Shown in pieces: positions 54,015 through 60,588 of a DNA stretch of 60,588 bases. Each line of letters starts with the position of its first letter. Position 1 is the stretch's first letter. The notes under the pieces were generated by a model. The model ran no database searches. It had not been told where the DNA came from and was given only the letters and a program-made list of their open reading frames with translations. The position numbers were made by a program, and so were the translations under genes. This stretch comes from Acholeplasma laidlawii (GTDB lineage: Bacteria; Bacillota_I; Bacilli_A; Acholeplasmatales; Acholeplasmataceae). Where the stretch lies: positions 1 through 60,588 of the forward strand of contig NZ_JADNRS010000042.1 of NCBI RefSeq assembly GCF_015709225.1, read 5' to 3'.

Positions 54015-56618
54015 ATGAGTGAAAATACAGATAAACTACATGATAAGATTAAAGAAGTAAACATTACTTCAGAGATGAAAACATCCTTCTTAAACTATGC
54101 GATGAGTGTTATTGTATCTCGTGCACTTCCAAATGCTAAAGATGGATTAAAACCAGTTCAAAGACGTATTCTTTACGGTATGCATGAAAATAACATGTAT
54201 GCAAATACTGCACATAAAAAATCAGCGAGAATCGTTGGGGATGTTATGGGGAAATATCACCCTCATGGTGACTCTTCAATTTATGATGCAATGGTGCGTA
54301 TGGCACAACCATTTAGTTACAGAAAACCATTAGTTGACGGTCACGGTAACTTTGGTTCTGTTGACGGTGATGGTGCTGCTGCGATGCGTTATACCGAAGC
54401 TAGACTATCTAAAATAGCTGGTGAAATGGTTAGGGATATTGACAAAAACACAGTAAATTTTGTAGATAACTATGATGGTTCAGAACGTGAACCACAAGTA
54501 TTACCATCTAGATATCCAAACTTATTAGTAAACGGTTCAACCGGTATTGCTGTTGGTATGGCTACAAATATTCCACCACATAATTTAGGTGAAGTCATTG
54601 ATGCAATCTTTGCATATATAGATAATCCTGATATTACAATACTAGAATTAATGCAATACATTAAGGGACCAGACTTCCCAACAGGTGGTCAAATTCTTGG
54701 TATTACAGGTCTTCGTCAAGCATATGAAACAGGTAAAGGTATTATTGCTGTTCGTGCTCAACACGAGATTGTTGAAACTAAAAATAGAACAGAATTAATT
54801 ATTACTGAAATACCTTATCAAGTAAATAAAACGACATTAATTGAAAGAATTGCTGAAGTTGTTAAAAATAAGATCATTGAAGGTATTTCAGACTTAAGAG
54901 ATGAATCTAATAGAAAAGGTATGCGTATCGTTATTGAACTTAGAAAAGATACTAATCCATCTGTTACGTTAAATAACTTATATAAACATACTCAACTTCA
55001 AACATCCTTTGGTATTAATATGATTGCTTTAGTCGATGGACAACCAAGACTACTAAGCTTAAAAGATGCATTAACACATTATATTGCTCACCAAATTGAA
55101 ATTATTACACGTCGTACACAATATGATTTAGAAAAAGCTGAAGCTAGAATGCATATTTTAGAAGCACTTGTTAAAGCTTTAAATGATGTAGATAATGTCA
55201 TTAAAATCATTAAAGAAGCAAAAAATCCAGAAGATGCTAGAAATAACTTAATAGCTACCTATGATTTCACAGAAATCCAAGCACGCTCTATTTTAACCAT
55301 GCAACTTCAAAGATTAACAGGGCTTGAAATCGATAAAATTCATGAAGAAGCAGATAATTTAGCACACAAAATCACTGAATACAAAAATATCTTAGGTGAT
55401 GAAGATCTAAAAATTGAAATTATAAAGTCTGAACTTCAAGAAATTAAAGATAAATATGATGATCCTCGTATGTCAGAAGTGAATTTATATGAAGACCTTG
55501 ATATTGATAATGAAGATTTAATCCCTGTTGAAGATATCGTTGTAACCGTAACAAATAATGGTTACATCAAACGTATGAATTTAGATGAGTATAAACTACA
55601 AAACAGAGGTGGCGTCGGCATGAGTGGTGTTAAACTACATGACGATGACTTTGTTGAGCATATTGCGATGACATCAACACATGACTTCCACTTATTCTTT
55701 ACCAACCTAGGTCGAGTATTTAAACTTAAAGGGTATACCTTACCATCTGGATCACGTCAATCTAAAGGGGTACCAATTGTAAACTACCTAAACTTCCAAC
55801 CAGGAGAAAAATTAGCAAGCTTTACAACCATTAAAGACTTTGATGCTGAAGATCACTATTTATTCTTTGTTACTAAGAAAGGTATCGTAAAACGTACACA
55901 TATTAATAACTACAAGAATATTAGACAAAACGGTATTATAGCAATCAGTTTAAGAGAAGATGATGAACTCTTGGTGACGAAATCAACCAATGGTCATAAA
56001 CATATCTTACTAGGTGCATCAAACGGTAAAGCTATCCACTTCCTTGAAACAGATATTAGAGAAATTGGACGTACAGCAACCGGTGTCCGCGGTATGGACA
56101 TACCAGATGATGAAGAAATTGTTGGTTTTGCAGTAGTAGACGGTATTGAAGACGATATCTTAGTCATTACCGAAAACGGCTATGGAAAGCGTACATCGAT
56201 TACTGAATATAGACTTCAAAACAGAGGTGGTAAAGGTGTTAAGACATTAAATGTAACAGATAAAAACGGTAAGTTAAAAACTTTACGTAAGGTTACAAAT
56301 GATGAAGACATCATTGTAGTAAGTGATAGAGGTATTACAATCCGTATGCCAATTGATCAAATCTCACAAACAAAACGTGCAACTCAAGGTGTAAGAATTA
56401 TTACACTTAAAGGTGATCAAAAAGTATCAACAATAGCAATTGTAGATCATCAAGAACCTGAAGAAGAAGTTGTATCTAATGAAGCTGTAGTAACTCAAGA
56501 ACAAATGGCTCTAAGTAATCAAAAAAAGGTCTTAGAAGTTGTTGAACTTGAAGCACTAGAAGAATCAGTAGATGAAGAAGATACAAAAAACGCTAAACAA
56601 ACTAAATTAGATTTATAA
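54015..56618 (+). CDS. gyrA: DNA gyrase subunit A
   Basis: This 867-residue subunit breaks and rejoins DNA. The winged-helix region has [20 protein letters not shown] and the active tyrosine in [11 protein letters not shown]. The C-terminal beta-pinwheel has the GyrA box [10 protein letters not shown], which distinguishes gyrase from ParC. The quinolone-determining region reads [14 protein letters not shown], with Ser-Ser at 83/84-equivalent positions. An acidic tail follows. Ends at a strong terminator. Confidence 0.98.
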   Translation: MSENTDKLHDKIKEVNITSEMKTSFLNYAMSVIVSRALPNAKDGLKPVQRRILYGMHENNMYANTAHKKSARIVGDVMGKYHPHGDSSIYDAMVRMAQPFSYRKPLVDGHGNFGSVDGDGAAAMRYTEARLSKIAGEMVRDIDKNTVNFVDNYDGSEREPQVLPSRYPNLLVNGSTGIAVGMATNIPPHNLGEVIDAIFAYIDNPDITILELMQYIKGPDFPTGGQILGITGLRQAYETGKGIIAVRAQHEIVETKNRTELIITEIPYQVNKTTLIERIAEVVKNKIIEGISDLRDESNRKGMRIVIELRKDTNPSVTLNNLYKHTQLQTSFGINMIALVDGQPRLLSLKDALTHYIAHQIEIITRRTQYDLEKAEARMHILEALVKALNDVDNVIKIIKEAKNPEDARNNLIATYDFTEIQARSILTMQLQRLTGLEIDKIHEEADNLAHKITEYKNILGDEDLKIEIIKSELQEIKDKYDDPRMSEVNLYEDLDIDNEDLIPVEDIVVTVTNNGYIKRMNLDEYKLQNRGGVGMSGVKLHDDDFVEHIAMTSTHDFHLFFTNLGRVFKLKGYTLPSGSRQSKGVPIVNYLNFQPGEKLASFTTIKDFDAEDHYLFFVTKKGIVKRTHINNYKNIRQNGIIAISLREDDELLVTKSTNGHKHILLGASNGKAIHFLETDIREIGRTATGVRGMDIPDDEEIVGFAVVDGIEDDILVITENGYGKRTSITEYRLQNRGGKGVKTLNVTDKNGKLKTLRKVTNDEDIIVVSDRGITIRMPIDQISQTKRATQGVRIITLKGDQKVSTIAIVDHQEPEEEVVSNEAVVTQEQMALSNQKKVLEVVELEALEESVDEEDTKNAKQTKLDL

Positions 56619-56628
56619 TCATATAAGA

Positions 56629-56679
56629 CAAAAACCACAGACCAATAAAATTACTTTATTTTATCTGTGGTTTTTTTAT
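56629..56679. terminator. Terminator after gyrA
   Basis: AAAAACCACAGA (from 56630) pairs with TCTGTGGTTTTT (to 56675) across a loop of about 22 nt, followed by T. It ends the dnaA-side operon. Confidence 0.85.
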
Positions 56680-56701
56680 ATATTAAGAAATAACACTTAT
56701 A

Positions 56702-56757
56702 CTTACAACTAATAAATTATAACTATGATTGACATGTATTAATGATTGTTGTAAGAT
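56702..56757 (+). promoter_or_regulatory. Promoter of the GntR-ABC operon with flanking inverted repeat
   Basis: -35 TTGACA (56729-56734) is consensus, followed after 17 bp by -10 TAAGAT (56752-56757). Arms CTTACAAC (56702-56709) and GTTGTAAG (56748-56755) are exact inverted repeats, the second overlapping the -10. They are a likely operator, perhaps for the GntR regulator. A 9-bp unit AATACAGAT is repeated in tandem at 56769-56786, just downstream. Confidence 0.7.
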
Positions 56758-56808
56758 ATGAGTGAAGTAATACAGATAATACAGATTGAAAAAACATTGA
56801 GGGATAAA

Positions 56809-57005
56809 ATGAAAAAAATACTGGGTATATAGATAAGTTAACTGACATATTTAGTGATATAGATGAAAGCATTTTTGAAGTAAAGTTTTTAATGGATAGA
56901 CATTTAAATACAAATATTATTATCGAACCATTTCATATCGAAATAGAAAGCCAGGATTACGAAAGTCTTTCAACATACTTACTAACCATTATTGATAACA
57001 TATAA
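56809..57005 (+). pseudogene. Frameshifted small gene at the head of the GntR-ABC operon
   Basis: An ATG at 56809, behind GAGGG, opens a frame that stops after only seven codons. One base lost from the run of seven A (56812-56818) would explain it: with eight A the frame reads MKKNTGYIDKLTDIFSD, IDESIFEVKFLMDRHL, NTNIIIEPFHIEIESQDY, ESLSTYLLTIIDNI and stops at 57003-57005, 65 residues. I do not recognise it. It could be a pseudogene, a sequencing error, or a gene decoded by slippage on the A run. Confidence 0.5.
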
Positions 57006-57043
57006 CATTTAATTAAGACAACATACAAAGGAGATCATTATAA

Positions 57044-57382
57044 GTGAAACTTGATCTTTATATGCAAATTAAAAATCATTATGAAACACTTATTAAAACA
57101 GGTGTATTTAAAACAGGAGATATGTTACCTTCCTTAAGAACAGTCGCTGGGGAATTAGGTGTTAATCCTAATACTGTAGAAAAAGCCTACCAAGAGTTAA
57201 TGAAAGATGGTCTTATTGAGATAATCCCTAAAAAGGGTGCATTTGTTAAAGGGTTTATTCATAATCCGAGTGAGAAGTTAGAGGCTCAATTAAAAGTGCT
57301 TTTATCAGAATTAAAAAACTTTAAGACAAAAAAAGAGATTATAAAACGTATTAATGAGTTATTGGAGGATTCACATGATTAA
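57044..57382 (+). CDS. GntR-family regulator, YtrA subfamily
   Basis: This 112-residue repressor has the GntR winged-helix domain LYMQIKNHYETLIKTG, FKTGDMLPSLRTVAGELGV and NPNTVEKAYQELMKDGLIE, and only a short C-terminal helix, the YtrA type. These normally repress adjacent ABC transporter genes. The start is GTG at 57044, behind AAAGGAG. It overlaps the ATPase gene by 8 nt. Confidence 0.93.
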   Translation: MKLDLYMQIKNHYETLIKTGVFKTGDMLPSLRTVAGELGVNPNTVEKAYQELMKDGLIEIIPKKGAFVKGFIHNPSEKLEAQLKVLLSELKNFKTKKEIIKRINELLEDSHD

Positions 57383-58241
57383 AATAAATAACCTAAGAAA
57401 ATCATATGATCAAAATGTTGTATTAAATTCTATGAATATCGAAATAAGACAGGGTACAATATTTGGTTTAATAGGTATCAATGGAAGTGGAAAATCTACA
57501 TTATTAAGATTAATTTCCGGTGTTATCCAACCAGATGAAGGATGTATAGAAATTAATGGACAATTGTTAACTGATAGTTTAGAAGAAAGAAATAATATAT
57601 TCTACTTACCAGATAATCCTGCTCATGGGCAGTTTACAACGTTTGAACATCTTTTTGAATTGTATAATGTTTTTTATTCAATGAATAGAACAGTTTTTAA
57701 TGAAGTACTTGAGTTATTTAATTTAGAGTCAAATTTAGAATTATCTAAATGCTCCAAAGGTATGAAACGTCAAGGATATATTGCACTAGCATTTGCTACA
57801 GAAGCTAAATACCTACTACTAGATGAAGCATTTGATGGACTAGACCCAGTATCAAGACTAAAATTCAGCAAATATTTGATGAAGTCATTTAATGAGGAAA
57901 AAATTATTATCATCTCCAGTCATTCCTTAAGAGAACTTGAAGATATATGTGATAGTTTTGGAATAATTGATCGCGGTCATTTCAAGACATATGGAAATAT
58001 AACAGATGCTGTATCTAAGGTTATTAAGTACAGGATTATCGCCTCTGATATTGAAAAACCTGTATTGAAAAATAAAGATGATTTTATTCATTCTAAGCGT
58101 GATGGTAGAGTTGTTACTGCATATTTAAATAACCAAAAGGATATTAAAGGGTTAATTTTAGAAGAAAACATCTTAGCTTTAGACCAACTAGATATGACAT
58201 TTGAGGAGTATTTTATGATTCAGGAGGCAACTAAGCTATGA
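57375..58241 (+). CDS. ABC transporter ATPase (YtrB-like)
   Basis: This 288-residue ATPase has Walker A GLIGINGSGKSTLLRLI, a degenerate signature in LSKCSKGMKRQGYIALAFA (SKGMKR in place of SGG), Walker B YLLLDEAFDGLDP and H-loop ISSHSLRELE. I take ATG 57375, after TTGGAGG, rather than one 7 codons earlier inside the regulator. It overlaps the permease gene by 4 nt. The partner is the only membrane subunit here, so it may dimerise. Confidence 0.93.
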   Translation: MIKINNLRKSYDQNVVLNSMNIEIRQGTIFGLIGINGSGKSTLLRLISGVIQPDEGCIEINGQLLTDSLEERNNIFYLPDNPAHGQFTTFEHLFELYNVFYSMNRTVFNEVLELFNLESNLELSKCSKGMKRQGYIALAFATEAKYLLLDEAFDGLDPVSRLKFSKYLMKSFNEEKIIIISSHSLRELEDICDSFGIIDRGHFKTYGNITDAVSKVIKYRIIASDIEKPVLKNKDDFIHSKRDGRVVTAYLNNQKDIKGLILEENILALDQLDMTFEEYFMIQEATKL

Positions 58242-59317
58242 AAAAATACATTCAGTATTTATTTAAAAATGCTTTCTTAGAAACAGTGATCATTTCAAGT
58301 GTTACATTACTTGCTAATATATTCATTGTATATTTGGATAGAAATAGTTATGCTAGGTTTAACTTGTATAATGGAGTCTGGAGATATAGTGTACCAAGTT
58401 CATTTGCCATTATGTTGATGATTACACTAACTATTAGTCTAATTGTTATTCTACTTCTTAGGGTTTATAAATTAAAATCTAAAGATTATAAAGATGTTAT
58501 TTATGCGCTACCTATAGCTAGAAACAAATTAGTTTTATCACACTTAATTGTTGGATTTATTCAAGTATTGATAGTTATGACCATAACGTTTATTGGAACC
58601 ACTGTAGTGTTTTATTTCTTATCAAATAAGGCGTTTAATATGGGATTAATATGGCTTACTTATGCGGCTTTGTTGTTACTATTGATTATATTATTTGGTT
58701 TAATGCAACTTATTATTTTTAGATCAAACAATATCATTGATGCTGCAGGATTGGTCTTTGCATATTTTATTTTAAGTTTCCTTATTATGTATACAATACC
58801 AGCATTTAAATATGGTTATAATATTTCAAACCTAGGATTCAATGAGATGGTGATTTACCCGTATTATAGTGCAGTTGAATGGATGATGTATCTACTTAAT
58901 CAAGCAACACCACCATATACAGGTGAATATATACTGATGATGACAGAAAATGATGTATTAGTAGTTGTAGTTCATGCAATTATTTATGTAGTATTAAGTA
59001 CATTTTGTGTGTGGTATGTAGTAAATAAATCAAAAACTGATAAGGTAGAAAATATTGGAGGCGTAACGACATCAGGTATTGGATATAAGGTAATAAATCC
59101 CTTGATAATATTATTTTCAAGTATGTTACTATTTATTCTAAATTATGAAAGTTTAACCAGTCTCATATTCTTATTGCCTATGTTATTGTCAGTGTATTAT
59201 GTTATGTACATCATTTATAGAAGAAAGTTTAGAATATCAAAATATGATTATTTGGTGGTTGGTGTGACTATACTCATATCTTCTCTAATAGTTTATATAA
59301 CATATGCTTTGATTTAA
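58238..59317 (+). CDS. ABC transporter membrane subunit of the GntR operon
   Basis: The 359-residue membrane protein has about eight hydrophobic segments, two of them near FAIMLMITLTISLIVILLL and LIVGFIQVLIVMTITFIG. It resembles ABC-2/YtrC-type permeases of unknown substrate. The 4-nt overlap with the ATPase gene indicates coupling. A strong terminator follows. Confidence 0.8.
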   Translation: MKKYIQYLFKNAFLETVIISSVTLLANIFIVYLDRNSYARFNLYNGVWRYSVPSSFAIMLMITLTISLIVILLLRVYKLKSKDYKDVIYALPIARNKLVLSHLIVGFIQVLIVMTITFIGTTVVFYFLSNKAFNMGLIWLTYAALLLLLIILFGLMQLIIFRSNNIIDAAGLVFAYFILSFLIMYTIPAFKYGYNISNLGFNEMVIYPYYSAVEWMMYLLNQATPPYTGEYILMMTENDVLVVVVHAIIYVVLSTFCVWYVVNKSKTDKVENIGGVTTSGIGYKVINPLIILFSSMLLFILNYESLTSLIFLLPMLLSVYYVMYIIYRRKFRISKYDYLVVGVTILISSLIVYITYALI

Positions 59318-59333
59318 TATCATAATAACCCAA

Positions 59334-59374
59334 ATAGGGCATAAACAAATATATTGTTTGTGCCCTATGTTTTT
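59334..59374 (+). terminator. Terminator of the GntR-ABC operon
   Basis: ATAGGGCATAAACAA pairs with TTGTTTGTGCCCTAT (one mismatch) and is followed by GTTTTT. Stem positions are about 59334-59348 and 59354-59368. Confidence 0.85.
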
Positions 59375-59387
59375 ACATAATGTAAAA
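59371..59387. promoter_or_regulatory. Palindrome TTTTACAT-A-ATGTAAAA upstream of the last gene
   Basis: A perfect 17-bp palindrome lies about 65 bp above the next -10 box. Related ATGTAA half-sites recur at 59414-59419 and 59440-59444. They may be regulator binding sites. Confidence 0.45.
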
Positions 59388-59450
59388 TCTTTCACATATA
59401 TTAGTAATTCACAAATGTAATAGTGTAAAAATGATAAAATGTAAATAGTT

Positions 59451-59465
59451 TATAATGTATACATT
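59451..59465 (+). promoter_or_regulatory. -10 box and operator-like palindrome of the ABC fusion gene
   Basis: TATAAT (59451-59456) is overlapped by the 12-bp palindrome AATGTATACATT (59454-59465). A second GTATAC core lies 25 bp downstream at 59482-59487. The -35 is poor. Confidence 0.45.
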
Positions 59466-59506
59466 CATTTATCTTAATGTTGTATACCGGGAAGGTAAGT
59501 ATAAAT

Positions 59507-60588
59507 ATGTTAGAAGTAAGAAAATTAACTAAGTACTATGAAATAGGTGAACAAAGATTTGATGCTGTTAAGGGTATCAATTTAACCTTTAGACAAGATG
59601 AATTTGTCTCTATTTTGGGTGAATCAGGATCAGGAAAAACAACTTTATTAAATTTAATTGGTGGTTTAGATAGATACAATAGTGGAGATATTATCATTGA
59701 TAATGTATCTACTAAAAATTATAAAGATAAAGACTGGGATGCATATAGAAACCATAGAGTAGGTTTTGTATTCCAAAACTATAATTTAATTACACACTTA
59801 GATGTGTTATCTAACGTTGAGTTAGCTCAAACTTTATCTGGTGTTTCAAGAGAAGTTAGAAGAAAAAGAGCACTTGATGTTTTAACCAGAGTGGGATTAA
59901 AAGATCATGTCAATAAGAAACCTAATCAATTGTCTGGTGGTCAACAACAGCGTGTTTCTATCGCAAGAGCACTTGTTAATAACCCAACAATTATTCTGGC
60001 TGATGAACCAACTGGTGCATTAGATAGTGAAACATCTGAAGACATTATGAATCTACTAAAAGAAATATCTAAAGACAAACTCATCATTATGGTAACCCAT
60101 AATGCCGATTTAGCAAAGAGATTTTCAAATAGAATTGTAAGATTAAAAGATGGTGAAGTTATAGGGGACACCAATCCATATGATAAGAAGGATAATAAAG
60201 TATTAAAAAATGAAACAAGTAAGTCAAGTATGAGTTACTTTACTGCATTAAGACTATCCTTTAAAAACATGCTTACTAAAAAGACAAGAACGCTTATTAC
60301 AGCACTTGCCGGATCTATCGGTATTATTGGGGTAGCACTTGTAATGTCTTTACAATATGGATTTACAGAGTACTTAAATGATATGGAGCGCGGTACATTT
60401 GCAGGACTACCACTTGAGGTGAGTCGTTCTTATACCGACTTTAGTGCAATCATCAATGCTAACCGTGACCGTGTCGAACTTGAACCTGTTGAAGGTGGGG
60501 TCGTTGGTTATGAACCAGAAATTAGTTTTGCTTTTGCAACCAATGATATTACACAAGATTATATTGATTACATAGAAAATAGTGAGTT
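59507..60588 (+). CDS. ABC transporter ATPase fused to an FtsX-type permease (cut by window edge)
   Basis: The first 360 residues are visible. An ATPase domain of LolD/MacB type comes first: MLEVRKLTKYYEIGEQRF, Walker A GESGSGKTTLLNLI, signature [15 protein letters not shown], Walker B ILADEPTGALDSE, H-loop MVTHNADLAKR. A linker leads to a membrane helix (TRTLITALAGSIGIIGVALV) and the start of an extracytoplasmic domain. The fused plan is known from Gram-positive exporters of peptides. The start ATG at 59507 follows GGGAAGG with a slightly long gap. The C-terminal permease is outside the window. Confidence 0.9.
   Translation, partial: MLEVRKLTKYYEIGEQRFDAVKGINLTFRQDEFVSILGESGSGKTTLLNLIGGLDRYNSGDIIIDNVSTKNYKDKDWDAYRNHRVGFVFQNYNLITHLDVLSNVELAQTLSGVSREVRRKRALDVLTRVGLKDHVNKKPNQLSGGQQQRVSIARALVNNPTIILADEPTGALDSETSEDIMNLLKEISKDKLIIMVTHNADLAKRFSNRIVRLKDGEVIGDTNPYDKKDNKVLKNETSKSSMSYFTALRLSFKNMLTKKTRTLITALAGSIGIIGVALVMSLQYGFTEYLNDMERGTFAGLPLEVSRSYTDFSAIINANRDRVELEPVEGGVVGYEPEISFAFATNDITQDYIDYIENSE

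Overview
The window is about 60 kb of low-GC DNA from a wall-less Firmicute relative, most likely an Acholeplasma (A. laidlawii or close). The evidence is that TGA is used as a true stop (for example the dnaN-recF S4 gene and the gene at 6413), as in Acholeplasma and unlike Mycoplasma. There are many lipoproteins with a lipobox, no cell-wall genes, and carotenoid genes. The species is inferred; the code usage is seen directly.

The chromosome origin lies at about 47.7-47.95 kb. A cluster of DnaA boxes sits between rpmH (leftward) and dnaA (rightward). Right of it: dnaA, dnaN, S4 gene, recF, gyrB, gyrA, then a GntR-ABC operon preceded by a frameshifted small gene, and the start of an ABC ATPase-permease fusion. 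Left of it nearly everything runs on the minus strand, away from the origin: rpmH, rnpA, yidC, jag, a papain-fold protein, rmuC, a T-box-controlled asnS, and a class II photolyase. The only plus-strand (head-on) genes left of oriC are an AgrA/AgrC-like two-component system and ftsH-rqcP-lysS at the far left.

From 28.3 to 41 kb there is a striking grouping of genes linked to isoprenoids, membrane lipids and oxidative or light stress. One compact operon runs glutathione peroxidase, an HrtBA/MacB-like ABC exporter, a phytol/dolichol-kinase-like protein, a carotenoid desaturase, a phytoene/squalene synthase and a DUF92 (VTE6-like) protein. A second operon holds DUF2177, a FakA-FakB fusion (fatty acid kinase plus fatty acid binding protein) and DUF1295, and the photolyase lies just upstream. 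At 9.7-10.3 kb, between rpoE and pyrG, there is a broken heliorhodopsin gene fused to the 5' end of a tocopherol-cyclase-like gene, so related functions have been lost nearby.

From 17.7 to 28.3 kb an ABC transporter (expanded MalK-like ATPase, two permeases, solute-binding lipoprotein) is followed by a large OB-fold/Ig-like lipoprotein, a membrane protein, and a lipoprotein with lamin-tail and staphylococcal-nuclease domains. This matches the nuclease-ABC transporter arrangement of mycoplasmas and suggests scavenging of nucleic acid precursors. Its leader holds two promoters, operator-like palindromes, a nested stem structure and a 36-codon ORF whose stop lies inside a terminator-like hairpin.

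The rest is housekeeping with conserved Firmicute synteny: dnaX-ybaB-recR, mnmE, rpoE-pyrG-fba. pyrG has a GGGC transcript start and leader terminator of the kind controlled by reiterative transcription in Bacillus. Two adjacent DHH phosphoesterases, an MgtC-like protein, QueG, a Gfo/Idh/MocA dehydrogenase and a few unknown membrane proteins complete the set. I saw no tRNA, rRNA, CRISPR array or insertion sequence.
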